DNA of 7,428 nt. Origin: Saprospiraceae bacterium (GTDB taxonomy: Bacteria > Bacteroidota > Bacteroidia > Chitinophagales > Saprospiraceae). The position numbers and the translations under genes were made by a program. Of the stretch, positions 1 to 7,273 are shown in pieces. The stretch covers positions 1 to 7,428 of the forward strand of contig JALOMF010000199.1 of assembly GCA_025455635.1 (NCBI GenBank), in the 5' to 3' direction. How positions within the stretch are numbered: position 1 is the stretch's first letter; every line of letters begins with the position of its first letter. The notes under the pieces are model-generated. The model was not told where the DNA came from. It worked only from the letters and a program-made list of their open reading frames with translations, and did not search any database.

Positions 1-1
1 G

Positions 2-871
2 GGGCAGTCTTCGGTTTTTCAGGAAACGAAATTGAAGTTCGACCCGAAAGATTACGAAGAAAAGCAAGTGACCTACAAAAGCAAGGACGGCACGCCCGTG
101 ACCATGTTCTTGGTGCACAAAAAAGGCTTGAAACTGGACGGCAACAACCCTTGCTACCTCTACGCTTATGGTGGTTTCAACGTGAGTTTGACGCCCTCTT
201 TCAGCACATCGAGAATCATGCTGCTGGAAAACGGTGGCGTGTTTGCCATGCCCAACCTGCGTGGCGGCGGCGAGTACGGCGAGGCTTGGCACAAAGACGG
301 CATGCTGATGAAAAAGCAGAACGTGTTCGACGACTTCATTGCCGCTGGCGAATATTTGATTGCGGAGAAATACACCACCAAGGACCGCCTGGGCATCGCC
401 GGTGGCTCCAACGGTGGCCTGCTAGTCGGTGCGGCCATGACCCAGCGCCCCGACCTCTTCGCTGTGGCTCTGCCTGCCGTGGGCGTGATGGACATGCTGC
501 GCTACCACAAATTCACGGTGGGCAAAGGCTGGATTCCTGAATACGGAAGTAGCGAGGAGAGCGCCGAGATGTTCAATTACCTAAAAGGCTACTCGCCGCT
601 GCACAACCTCAAGCCCGGCACCAAGTACCCCGCCACGATGGTTACCACTGGCGACCACGACGACCGGGTAGTTCCTGCGCACTCGTTCAAGTTTGCGGCA
701 GCACTCCAGCAAGCGCACAAGGGCGAAAACCCCGTGCTCATCCGCATCGAAACGGACGCTGGCCACGGCGCTGGCAAGCCAACCTCCAAGGTGATTGACG
801 AGATTGCCGATGTCTATTCGTTTTTCTTTTACAATACAAAGACGCCAGTGAAGTACAAGGTGAAGGGGTAG
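2..871 (+). CDS. Prolyl oligopeptidase family serine peptidase (S9A), C-terminal part, 5' end outside window
   Basis: This is the alpha/beta-hydrolase catalytic domain of a prolyl oligopeptidase, which cleaves short peptides after proline. The frame is open from position 2 with no stop, and the N-terminal beta-propeller expected in this roughly 700-residue family lies upstream of the window. A TTG at 32 is therefore an internal leucine codon, not a start. The catalytic triad is intact: Ser in GGSNGG (codon 407-409), Asp in DHDDRV (659-661) and His in AGHGAGKP (764-766). The YGGFN motif supplies the oxyanion-hole Tyr and a substrate-pocket Phe. The substrate-binding Arg (DDRV) and the pocket Trp (GKGWIPEYG) are also present. 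These assignments come from remembered similarity to porcine POP. Whether the enzyme is cytoplasmic or exported cannot be judged without the N-terminus. The gene ends at TAG 869-871, and a palindrome begins 10 bases later. Family assignment is very secure; the exact substrate is not known. Confidence 0.95.
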   Translation, partial: GQSSVFQETKLKFDPKDYEEKQVTYKSKDGTPVTMFLVHKKGLKLDGNNPCYLYAYGGFNVSLTPSFSTSRIMLLENGGVFAMPNLRGGGEYGEAWHKDGMLMKKQNVFDDFIAAGEYLIAEKYTTKDRLGIAGGSNGGLLVGAAMTQRPDLFAVALPAVGVMDMLRYHKFTVGKGWIPEYGSSEESAEMFNYLKGYSPLHNLKPGTKYPATMVTTGDHDDRVVPAHSFKFAAALQQAHKGENPVLIRIETDAGHGAGKPTSKVIDEIADVYSFFFYNTKTPVKYKVKG

Positions 872-881
872 TCGTGATTCG

Positions 882-939
882 TGACTGGTGATTGGTGATT
901 TGGGGTAATGCCTAGTCACAAATCACTAATCACCAGTCA
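882..939. repeat. 21-bp imperfect palindrome after the peptidase gene, possible terminator
   Basis: The arms at 882-902 and 919-939 are complementary over 21 positions. The single imperfection (894/927) would be a G-U wobble in RNA, and the loop is 16 bases. The left arm contains GGTGATT twice in tandem (887-900), with a further GTGATT at 874-879. A run of five T follows at 945-949, a few bases past the stem, so it could act as a weak intrinsic terminator for the peptidase gene. The stem is only moderately GC-rich, and the internal tandem word is not usual for terminators, so it may instead be a genomic intergenic repeat. It separates the peptidase from the sdh promoter. Confidence 0.8.
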
Positions 940-995
940 AGAAATTTTTATCCATTCTAAATAAGCACCGCATTACCTGTCCGCTTAAACTGATT

Positions 996-1026
996 TTTGA
1001 TAAAACCATTTAAGTGGATACATTTG
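996..1026 (+). promoter_or_regulatory. Bacteroidota-type housekeeping promoter for sdhCAB
   Basis: TTTG at 996-999 is followed by a 19-base spacer and TACATTTG at 1019-1026. This is an exact match to the known Bacteroidota sigma-A consensus, -33 TTTG and -7 TAnnTTTG, with about 19-21 bases between them. Transcription would begin a few bases downstream, around 1030-1036, leaving a leader of about 60 bases before sdhC at 1093. The location, between a terminator-like palindrome and the first gene of the operon, is where the operon promoter should be. No operator could be recognised around it. Confidence 0.75.
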
Positions 1027-1092
1027 CCCGGCGTTGAGCAAACTTGAAAAAGTTGCCGACAATCTTGATTACACAACAAATCGTAGTTGCAG

Positions 1093-1800
1093 ATGAAAAA
1101 TTGGTTTGTCAGTTTTTTCACTTCTTCCATAGGCCGAAAGCTGTTGATGGCCTTGACCGGGATATTCCTGATTCTCTTTCTGGTTGTACACTTGGTCGGC
1201 AACCTCCAGTTGTTGCACAACGACGGTGGTGTTGCCTTCAATGTTTATGCTGATTTCATGGGGAACAACCCCCTGATTCAGTTCGTCTCCAAAGGCAATT
1301 TCTTTTTTATCCTGCTACATGCTGTGCTCGGACTCTTCCTTTGGTCAAAAAACAAGTCAGCCCGTGGCAGCGTGGGCTATGCTGTCACAAAAACCAGGGC
1401 CACGCAGACCAATCCGACCATGGCAAAATACATGTGGGCTTATGGCATCGTGATATTGGCCTTCCTCATCATTCATTTGGTTCAGTTCTGGGCGATGGCG
1501 CATTACGGCGAAATCGGCTACGGCATTGAATTGGTCAATATCGAAGGCAAGGATGTCAGGAACCTCTATGCGGTCGTTGCCGAAACATTTACCAACTTGG
1601 GCTTTGTAGTCTTTTATGTGGTAAGCATGTTCGTGATTGCATTGCACCTTTGGCACGGCTTCCAGTCAGCGTTCCAGACATTTGGCTTGAGCCACCCGAA
1701 ATACACCCCCATCATCAAGTTCGTGGGAGCGGCTTATTCGGTGCTGGTTCCGCTGGGTTATGCAGTGATTCCGATTGTTTTCTTCTTGCGCAATGCGTGA
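1093..1800 (+). CDS. sdhC: Succinate dehydrogenase cytochrome b558 subunit
   Basis: This is the membrane anchor of complex II. In this family it carries two b-type hemes and passes electrons from the iron-sulfur subunit to menaquinone. The protein is 235 residues and has five hydrophobic segments, at roughly 17-41, 66-86, 114-133, 169-190 and 207-231. Histidines lie within segments at His33 (VVHLVGN), His76 (LLHAVLG), His128 (IIHLVQFW) and His185/His188 (ALHLWHGFQ), matching the four-helix pattern of axial heme ligands in b558 proteins. The N-terminal SSIGRKLLMALTG and the C-terminal HGFQSAFQTFGLSHPKY are strong family signatures. I chose ATG 1093; an in-frame TTG at 1087 would add two residues and is less likely. 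No Shine-Dalgarno sequence is visible. It is the first gene of the operon, 40 bases before sdhA. A single cytochrome subunit, with no sdhD, is normal for this class. Confidence 0.95.
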   Translation: MKNWFVSFFTSSIGRKLLMALTGIFLILFLVVHLVGNLQLLHNDGGVAFNVYADFMGNNPLIQFVSKGNFFFILLHAVLGLFLWSKNKSARGSVGYAVTKTRATQTNPTMAKYMWAYGIVILAFLIIHLVQFWAMAHYGEIGYGIELVNIEGKDVRNLYAVVAETFTNLGFVVFYVVSMFVIALHLWHGFQSAFQTFGLSHPKYTPIIKFVGAAYSVLVPLGYAVIPIVFFLRNA

Positions 1801-1840
1801 TTTTTTGACTTTATCCTTTATCCTTTTTACTTCGTAAAAT
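1801..1840 (+). other. Short pyrimidine-rich spacer between sdhC and sdhA
   Basis: The spacer starts with a T run after the sdhC stop and contains two tandem copies of TTTATCC, then CTTTTTAC, and ends in an A/T-rich stretch abutting the sdhA ATG. No complementary purine arm is present, so it does not fold. No promoter match is seen. sdhA is most simply read from the sdhC transcript. Confidence 0.5.
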
Positions 1841-3841
1841 ATGGAACTCAACGGTAACGTACCATCCGGCCCCATCGCCGAGAAATGGACAAAATACAAG
1901 AGCAGCATGCCGCTTGTTTCGCCAGACAACAAGCGCCGCCTCGACATCATCGTGGTGGGCAGTGGTTTGGCAGGGGCAGCAGCAGCCTCGTCATTGGGTG
2001 AGCTTGGCTACAACGTCAAATGCTTTACCTTCCATGACAGCCCACGTCGGGCACACTCCATCGCTGCACAAGGTGGCATCAATGCCGCCAAGAACTACAA
2101 AAACGACGGCGACAGCGTGTACCGCCTGTTTTATGACACCATCAAAGGTGGTGACTATCGTGCCCGGGAGGCCAATGTCCATCGTTTGGCCGAGGTCAGC
2201 GTGGACATCATTGACCAATGCGTAGCGCAAGGCGTGCCTTTCGCAAGGGAATACGGCGGGATGCTCGACAACCGTTCCTTCGGAGGAACACAGGTGCAGC
2301 GTACGTTTTATGCCCGTGGTCAAACTGGCCAGCAGCTGCTCATCGGTGCTTACCAGTCACTCAGCCGCCAGATTTCATTGGGAAAAGTGACGATGTACAA
2401 CCGCCACGAAATGCTGGATGTGGTACTGGTGGATGGCAAGGCAAGGGGCATCATTACCCGCAACCTCGTCAATGGCAAACTGGAGCGCCATGCTGCCCAC
2501 GCCGTGGTGTTGGCCACGGGCGGCTATGGCAACGTGTTTTATCTCAGCACCAATGCCATGATGTGCAACGTGACCGCTGCATGGCGGGCCGTGCGACGGG
2601 GTGCGTACATGGCCAATCCTTGCTACACGCAGATTCACCCGACCTGCATCCCGCAATACGGTGACTACCAGAGCAAACTCACGCTGATGTCGGAAAGCTT
2701 GCGCAACGATGGCCGGGTTTGGGTGCCCAAGAAAATGGAGGATGCAAAGGCGATACGGGAAGGCAAAAAAAAGGGCGTTGACATCCCGGAAGCCGACCGT
2801 GACTACTACTTGGAGCGCCGTTATCCTGCCTTCGGCAACTTGGTGCCTAGGGATATCGCCAGCCGTGCCGCTAAGGTTGTTTGCGACCAAGGTCTCGGGA
2901 TAGTGCCCACAGGCTTGGGCGTTTACCTTGATTTTGCGGATGCCATTCAAAAATACGGCAAGTCGAAGGCGCACTCCATGAACCTCGAAAACCCAAGTGC
3001 CAAACAGGTTTGGGAGTTGGGGCAAAAAGTCGTGGAGGAAAAATACGGCAACCTCTTCGAGATGTACGAGAAAATCACCGGGGAAGACCCTTACACCAAC
3101 CCGATGAAGATTTACCCTGCCGTTCACTACACGATGGGCGGCCTTTGGGTGGACTACAATTTGCAGACAAACATCCCTGGCCTTTTTGCCTTGGGCGAGT
3201 GCAATTTCAGCGACCACGGCGCCAACCGCCTCGGTGCCTCCGCTTTGATGCAAGGTTTGGCAGATGGGTACTTCGTAATCCCCTACACGATTGGTACTTT
3301 CTTGGCCAATGAAATCAGGACGCCAAAGTTCGACACCAATTCACAAGCTTTTGTTGATGCTGAAAACGATGTCCGTTCACGGCTCAACGGCTTCATCACC
3401 AATGGCGGCAAGCAATCTGCCGAGAGCTTCCACCGCCGTTTGGGCAAAATCATGTGGGAATATTGCGGCATGGCCCGCAATGCTGAAGGGCTGACCAAGG
3501 CACGGAAAATGATTCAGGCGCTGAAAGAAGAATTTTACGCCGACCTCTACGTGCCCGGCACAGCCGACGAGTTCAACCCAGAACTGGAAAAAGCGACCCG
3601 TGTCGCCGACTTCTTGGAGCTGGGCGAGCTGATGTGCATTGACGCCCTGCAAAGGGAGGAAAGCTGCGGCGGCCACTTCCGGGAAGAGCACCAAACCGAG
3701 GAAGGCGAGGCGCTCCGTGATGACGTAGGCATGGCCTACGTGTCAGCGTGGGGCTGGAAAGATACCTCGCTGGAACCTGAACTGAACAAGGAACCGCTTG
3801 TTTACGAAAACATCAAAGTAGCAGCGAGGAGCTATAAATAA
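1841..3841 (+). CDS. sdhA: Succinate dehydrogenase / fumarate reductase flavoprotein subunit
   Basis: This is the catalytic subunit of complex II. It oxidises succinate to fumarate with covalently bound FAD on the cytoplasmic face. The protein is 666 residues, usual for the Bacteroidota form, which is longer than E. coli SdhA. The FAD-binding GSGLAGAAAAS loop is at residues 40-50. His72 in RRAHSIAAQGGINA is the expected covalent FAD attachment site. Substrate-site residues are in place by family analogy: His266 (QIHPTC), the proton-shuttle Arg337 (VPRDIASRA), His429 (HYTMGGL) and Arg463 (HGANRLGAS). The C-terminal domain (about 500-666) contains YCGMARNAEGL and SCGGHFREEH. Sequence alone does not decide the direction (dehydrogenase or fumarate reductase), but a diheme b558 partner and an aerobic-type operon favour succinate oxidation. 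ATG 1841 follows an A/T-rich leader without a Shine-Dalgarno sequence. No key residue is missing. Confidence 0.97.
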   Translation: MELNGNVPSGPIAEKWTKYKSSMPLVSPDNKRRLDIIVVGSGLAGAAAASSLGELGYNVKCFTFHDSPRRAHSIAAQGGINAAKNYKNDGDSVYRLFYDTIKGGDYRAREANVHRLAEVSVDIIDQCVAQGVPFAREYGGMLDNRSFGGTQVQRTFYARGQTGQQLLIGAYQSLSRQISLGKVTMYNRHEMLDVVLVDGKARGIITRNLVNGKLERHAAHAVVLATGGYGNVFYLSTNAMMCNVTAAWRAVRRGAYMANPCYTQIHPTCIPQYGDYQSKLTLMSESLRNDGRVWVPKKMEDAKAIREGKKKGVDIPEADRDYYLERRYPAFGNLVPRDIASRAAKVVCDQGLGIVPTGLGVYLDFADAIQKYGKSKAHSMNLENPSAKQVWELGQKVVEEKYGNLFEMYEKITGEDPYTNPMKIYPAVHYTMGGLWVDYNLQTNIPGLFALGECNFSDHGANRLGASALMQGLADGYFVIPYTIGTFLANEIRTPKFDTNSQAFVDAENDVRSRLNGFITNGGKQSAESFHRRLGKIMWEYCGMARNAEGLTKARKMIQALKEEFYADLYVPGTADEFNPELEKATRVADFLELGELMCIDALQREESCGGHFREEHQTEEGEALRDDVGMAYVSAWGWKDTSLEPELNKEPLVYENIKVAARSYK

Positions 3842-3842
3842 C

Positions 3843-3913
3843 GGTTGATGAAGTTGATAAGAGTTGATAACCCAAAATCAACCCTTATCAACCCTTATCA
3901 ACCCTTATCAACC
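3843..3913. repeat. Fold-back element with 10-bp tandem repeats between sdhA and sdhB
   Basis: The right half (3877-3913) is three exact tandem copies of ATCAACCCTT plus a fourth partial copy, ATCAACC. The left half (3843-3868) has three copies of the complement core GTTGAT, at 3844, 3853 and 3863. Positions 3853-3868 pair with 3877-3892 over 16 bp with one A/C mismatch, around an 8-base loop. Allowing a one-base gap, pairing continues outward. Because both arms repeat, several pairing registers are possible. There is no T tract, so a classical terminator is unlikely, and sdhB needs read-through. It may affect mRNA stability or the relative yield of SdhB, or be a neutral intergenic repeat. 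Confidence 0.85.
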
Positions 3914-3921
3914 AATATAAG

Positions 3922-4668
3922 ATGAAACTCAACTTAAAAATCTGGCGTCAAAAGAACGCAAAAGATAATGGCCGCTTCGAGAACCACCAAGTGGTGGCCA
4001 ATGAACACATGTCCTTTTTGGAAATGCTCGACGTGTTGAACGAGACCTTGATTTCTTCGCAAAAAGAACCCGTCGCATTCGAGCACGATTGCAGGGAGGG
4101 CATCTGCGGAACTTGTAGCCTCGTCATCAACGGTCAGCCGCACGGCCCACAGAATGGAACGACGACTTGCCAACTGCACATGCGGCACTTCAAGGATGGC
4201 GAGACCATCGTCATAGAACCTTACCGTGCCAAGGCTTTCCCCGTGATGAAGGATTTGGTCGTTGACCGTTCAGCCTTTGACCGCATCATCCAAGCGGGTG
4301 GCTTCGTATCGGTAGATGCTGGCCAGGCCCAGGACGGCAACGCCGTACCCATCGGGAAAGAAATTGCCTCGAAAGCCTTCGACGCCGCAGCTTGTATCGG
4401 TTGCGGTGCTTGCGTGGCAGCTTGCCCCAATGCCTCCGCCATGTTGTTCGTGAGCGCCAAGGTTTCCCACCTCGCCCTTTTGCCGCAAGGCCAAGTGGAA
4501 GCCAAAAAACGGGCACAAAACATGGTCCATCAAATGGACGAGGAAGGCTTCGGCATGTGCTCCAATGTAACGGCCTGCGAAGCAGAATGCCCAAAAGGCA
4601 TTTCCGTTGAAAACATTGCAAGGCTGAACCGGGAGTATATCGGGGCATCCTTTACGGCTAACAAATAA
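3922..4668 (+). CDS. sdhB: Succinate dehydrogenase iron-sulfur subunit
   Basis: This is the electron-transfer subunit of complex II, linking FAD in SdhA to the hemes and quinone of SdhC through three iron-sulfur clusters. The protein is 248 residues. The N-terminal plant-type ferredoxin domain binds [2Fe-2S] through Cys57, Cys62, Cys65 (CREGICGTC) and Cys83. The C-terminal domain binds [4Fe-4S] through Cys158, Cys161 and Cys164 (CIGCGAC), and [3Fe-4S] through Cys168, Cys213 and Cys219, with Cys223 completing the [4Fe-4S] site (CEAECPKGI). This assignment follows the standard family pattern, in which the fourth cysteine of each motif crosses over to the other cluster. All eleven ligands are present. 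ATG 3922 is the first start after the intergenic repeat, and the leader AATATAAG has no convincing Shine-Dalgarno sequence. It is the last gene of the operon, with a terminator hairpin about 40 bases after its stop. Confidence 0.97.
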   Translation: MKLNLKIWRQKNAKDNGRFENHQVVANEHMSFLEMLDVLNETLISSQKEPVAFEHDCREGICGTCSLVINGQPHGPQNGTTTCQLHMRHFKDGETIVIEPYRAKAFPVMKDLVVDRSAFDRIIQAGGFVSVDAGQAQDGNAVPIGKEIASKAFDAAACIGCGACVAACPNASAMLFVSAKVSHLALLPQGQVEAKKRAQNMVHQMDEEGFGMCSNVTACEAECPKGISVENIARLNREYIGASFTANK

Positions 4669-4709
4669 GTGTTACGGGGCGCAGTCCCAGTAAATTATTT
4701 AAAAAACAA

Positions 4710-4742
4710 CAAAGCCGGTACTGACAAACAGTGCCGGCTTTG
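4710..4742 (+). terminator. Terminator hairpin ending the sdhCAB operon
   Basis: A 14-bp stem, 4710-4723 with 4729-4742, closes a 5-base ACAAA loop. One position is a U-G wobble. The core is GCCGG/CCGGC, with an A-rich flank (AAAAAACAACAAAG) before it and CTTTG at the 3' end of the stem. The downstream T tract is short, but the stable GC core, the A-rich upstream side and the position right after sdhB make a terminator the best reading. A reading frame at 4669-4908 that runs through this hairpin is not a gene. Confidence 0.8.
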
Positions 4743-4809
4743 CCATTTCAGCCCCTACCCAGTTTTGTGGGGAAATCTGGCTGTTGGTCATTTGAATTTG
4801 ATTGTAAAA

Positions 4810-4836
4810 TTGACACCAAGGCTTTTGAGAAATAAT
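4810..4836 (+). promoter_or_regulatory. Weak candidate promoter for the transporter-methyltransferase pair
   Basis: The two downstream genes need their own promoter because a terminator precedes them. The clearest pattern between 4743 and 4891 is TTGACA at 4810-4815, a 15-base spacer and AATAAT at 4831-4836. This resembles a sigma-70 promoter with a short spacer. It is not the Bacteroidota consensus, and no exact TAnnTTTG occurs in this gap. A partial match (TTTG at 4824-4827, TACCTTG at 4851-4857) has too long a spacer. The true promoter is therefore unresolved. Confidence 0.2.
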
Positions 4837-4891
4837 TCGTCGCCCTGCCTTACCTTGCCCCAAGTTTTTTTTACACTAAAACGGAAAATAC

Positions 4892-6094
4892 ATGAAACAG
4901 TCAACTAGAATCCAGCTTTCGGTGATGATGTTCCTCAATTTCTTCATTTGGGGGGGCTGGTTCGTCACAATGGGCACTTATCTGGGACAACAACTCGGGG
5001 CATCGGGCACCGAAACCGGGATTGCTTACGGTACGCAGTCATGGGGAGCCATCATTGCTCCTTTTATCATTGGCCTTATCGCCGACCGCTTTTTCGCTGC
5101 ACAAAAAATCCTTGGGGTACTTCACCTCGTCGGCGCTGCACTGATGTGGTATATTTCCATAGCACCGGGTTTTGGGCAGTTCTTTCCGGCGCTTTTGGTG
5201 TATATGATTTGCTACATGCCGACCTTGGCCTTGGTAAACGCCATTTCCTTCCGTCAAATGGGCAACCCTGAAAAGGAGTTTCCGAGCATTCGGGTATTGG
5301 GAACGATTGGCTGGATAGTGGCCAACCTCATCATTGGCTGGCTGGCTTGGGAGAAGAACGGCACTTTGGAACTCACTTTCAAAATGACGGCCATTGCGTC
5401 TTTGGGTCTTGGAATTTTCTCATTCATGCTGCCCAATACGCCCCCACCAAAAGCGGGTCAAACTGTGTCAATTGGGGATATCGTCGGCCTCGATGCGCTT
5501 TCCATGCTGAAAAGCCCGTCCTATCTCGTGTTTTTCCTTGCTTCGGTAGCCATCTGCATCCCACTGGCATTCTACTATTCCTTCGCAAACCCGTTTTTGA
5601 ACGAACTTGGCGTTGAGGCGGCAGCCTCTAAGCAAAGCCTTGGGCAAGTTTCGGAAGTCCTGTTCATGCTACTGATGCCAGTGATTTTCGTTCGTTGGGG
5701 CGTGAAGAAAATGCTGCTGGTGGGCATGGGTGCGTGGATTTTGCGCTACATCCTTTTCGCCTACGGCGACAATGATTCAGGCTATTGGATGTTGCTATTG
5801 GGCATCCTATTGCACGGCATTTGCTACGATTTCTTCTTCGTAACCGGCCAGATTTACACCGACAAATTCGCTGGCGAGAAGTACAAAAGTGCCGCCCAGG
5901 GCCTTATCACCTTGGCAACTTACGGCATCGGCATGTTGATTGGCTACTCCATATCTGGCGTAGTGGCCGACATGTACAAAACAGGCGAAAACGCCCACAA
6001 TTGGTTCAATATCTGGATGGTGCCAGCGGGCATCGCAGCTGCCGTATTGTTGGTTTTCGCCTTCATGTTCAAGGACAATAAATCGAATGGCTAA
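4892..6094 (+). CDS. NupG-like nucleoside:H+ symporter (MFS)
   Basis: This is a 400-residue inner-membrane transporter of the nucleoside:H+ symporter family within the major facilitator superfamily. It would import nucleosides using the proton gradient. The protein has about twelve hydrophobic segments. Stretches closely resemble remembered E. coli NupG: FFIWGGWFVTMGTYL (17-31), GLIADRFFAAQ (61-71), YMPTLALVNAISF (108-120), FPSIRVLGTIGWI (130-142), GLDALSMLK (199-207), QVSEVLFML (252-260), AWILRYILFAYGD (281-293) and SAAQGLITL (333-341). The cytoplasmic loop between the two halves is at about 181-205 (PNTPPPKAGQ and following). ATG 4892 follows the A-rich leader AACGGAAAATAC. The 3' end overlaps the next gene by 8 bases, so the two are probably co-translated. 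Family membership is secure. The substrate range is inferred from the family and has not been shown for this protein. Confidence 0.85.
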   Translation: MKQSTRIQLSVMMFLNFFIWGGWFVTMGTYLGQQLGASGTETGIAYGTQSWGAIIAPFIIGLIADRFFAAQKILGVLHLVGAALMWYISIAPGFGQFFPALLVYMICYMPTLALVNAISFRQMGNPEKEFPSIRVLGTIGWIVANLIIGWLAWEKNGTLELTFKMTAIASLGLGIFSFMLPNTPPPKAGQTVSIGDIVGLDALSMLKSPSYLVFFLASVAICIPLAFYYSFANPFLNELGVEAAASKQSLGQVSEVLFMLLMPVIFVRWGVKKMLLVGMGAWILRYILFAYGDNDSGYWMLLLGILLHGICYDFFFVTGQIYTDKFAGEKYKSAAQGLITLATYGIGMLIGYSISGVVADMYKTGENAHNWFNIWMVPAGIAAAVLLVFAFMFKDNKSNG

Positions 6095-7265
6095 AATTTT
6101 CTTGAAGCCCAAAAAAGACGAAGCAGTACGCAGGTTCCACCCTTGGATTTTCTCAGGTGCCATCCTGCGCACAGAAGGGGAAATTGCCGATGGCGACACC
6201 GTGGAAGTGTTTGGCCCGAAAGGCGACTACCTTGCCACAGGCCATTTTTCGGCAGGTGCGAGTATCTCCGTCCGCATTTTTTCTTTTGAAAAAACGGATG
6301 GTGGGCTTGATTTCTGGATAGGCAAATTGGGCAATGCCTTTGCCTACCGCCGTGCGATTGGGCTGCTCAACAACGAAAAGACCAATTGCTTCCGCCTTAT
6401 CCATGCTGAAGGCGACGGCTTGCCGGGGCTAATCGTGGATGTTTATGGTGAAACGGCGGTGCTTCAGTGCCATTCCGTGGGCATGCACCGACAGCGGCAG
6501 CATATCTCAGCGGCCATACTCGAAACGAGCGGTGGTGTCGTGGTCAATGTTTTTGACAAAAGCAAGGAAACCCTGCCACCCAACTATGCCTCGACGGTCA
6601 CCAACGAGTACCTACATGGCCATTCCAATGCGCAAGTGGTGCTCGAAAACGGCCATTCCTTTTTCGTTGATTGGGAAATTGGTCAAAAAACAGGCTTCTT
6701 CCTCGACCAGCGTGACAACCGCCAACTCTTGGGCCGCTATGTCGTAGGCAAATCGGTTCTGAACAGTTTTTGCTATTCTGGTGGCTTTTCGGTCTATGCC
6801 TTGGCGGCAGGCGCCAAGTTGGTGCACTCGGTGGACGTTTCACAAAAAGCCATTGACTGGACGGCCAAGAACCTTGAAATCAATGGTTTTGACCCGGCCA
6901 CACACGCTTGCATCGCTGAGGATGTGCTGAAATACCTTCAACATTGCCCGGTTTATGATGTGATGGTGGTTGACCCGCCCGCATTTGCCAAGAACATCAG
7001 CAAACGGCACAATGCCGTGCAGGGCTACAAGCGTTTGAACATAGCAGCCATCAAAAAAGTATCGCCGGGTGGTATTTTGCTCACTTTTTCCTGCTCACAA
7101 GTGGTGGACCGGGAGCTTTTTTACCACACCGTCACCGCTGCGGCCATCGAGGCAGGTAGGCAGGTCAGGGTGATGCACCACCTGTCGCAGCCGCCCGACC
7201 ACCCGGTTAGCCTGTTCCACCCGGAGGGTTCGTACTTGAAGGGGCTGGTGCTGTACGTGGAGTAA
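6087..7265 (+). CDS. rlmI: RlmI-type 23S rRNA (cytosine-C5) methyltransferase, SAM-dependent
   Basis: This is a cytoplasmic class I SAM-dependent RNA methyltransferase. The E. coli homologue RlmI makes m5C1962 in 23S rRNA, and the same target is inferred here. The protein is 392 residues, against about 396 in E. coli. An N-terminal PUA RNA-binding domain (about 2-70) has RRFHPWIFSGAI. A middle region (100-210) contains FRLIHAEGDGLPGLIVDVYG and GQKTGFFLDQRDNR. The Rossmann domain carries SAM motif I, LNSFCYSGGFSVYAL (225-239), an acidic Asp250, DPPAF (296-300) and TFSCS with Cys336, the probable nucleophile. The C-terminus DHPV...HPEGSYLKGL is a family signature. The start codon lies inside the end of the transporter gene in a different frame (ATGGCTAA overlap), suggesting translational coupling. 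No domain is missing and no frameshift is seen. The function is secure at family level; the exact base modified is inferred. Confidence 0.92.
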   Translation: MAKIFLKPKKDEAVRRFHPWIFSGAILRTEGEIADGDTVEVFGPKGDYLATGHFSAGASISVRIFSFEKTDGGLDFWIGKLGNAFAYRRAIGLLNNEKTNCFRLIHAEGDGLPGLIVDVYGETAVLQCHSVGMHRQRQHISAAILETSGGVVVNVFDKSKETLPPNYASTVTNEYLHGHSNAQVVLENGHSFFVDWEIGQKTGFFLDQRDNRQLLGRYVVGKSVLNSFCYSGGFSVYALAAGAKLVHSVDVSQKAIDWTAKNLEINGFDPATHACIAEDVLKYLQHCPVYDVMVVDPPAFAKNISKRHNAVQGYKRLNIAAIKKVSPGGILLTFSCSQVVDRELFYHTVTAAAIEAGRQVRVMHHLSQPPDHPVSLFHPEGSYLKGLVLYVE

Positions 7266-7273
7266 GGGAATTG

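Noticed and set aside
32..34. TTG at 32 as the start of the peptidase
   Set aside because: The frame is open from position 2, and the sequence from there aligns with the interior of prolyl oligopeptidases just before the catalytic domain. A start here would leave the enzyme without its propeller.
2375..3253. Long minus-strand open frame of 292 codons opposite sdhA
   Set aside because: It lies wholly within the unambiguous sdhA gene. Its open length follows from the codon bias of sdhA, and the translation shows no recognisable domain, only repeated Val/His-rich sequence typical of antisense shadows.
3877..3913. CRISPR-like array
   Set aside because: The repeats are 10 bp, directly adjacent with no spacers, and pair with the left arm. 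This is a simple tandem repeat in a fold-back element, with no cas genes nearby.
4669..4908. 79-codon + strand frame starting right after the sdhB stop
   Set aside because: It starts at a GTG directly after the sdhB stop, runs through the terminator hairpin at 4710-4742 and into the transporter start, and shows no family resemblance.
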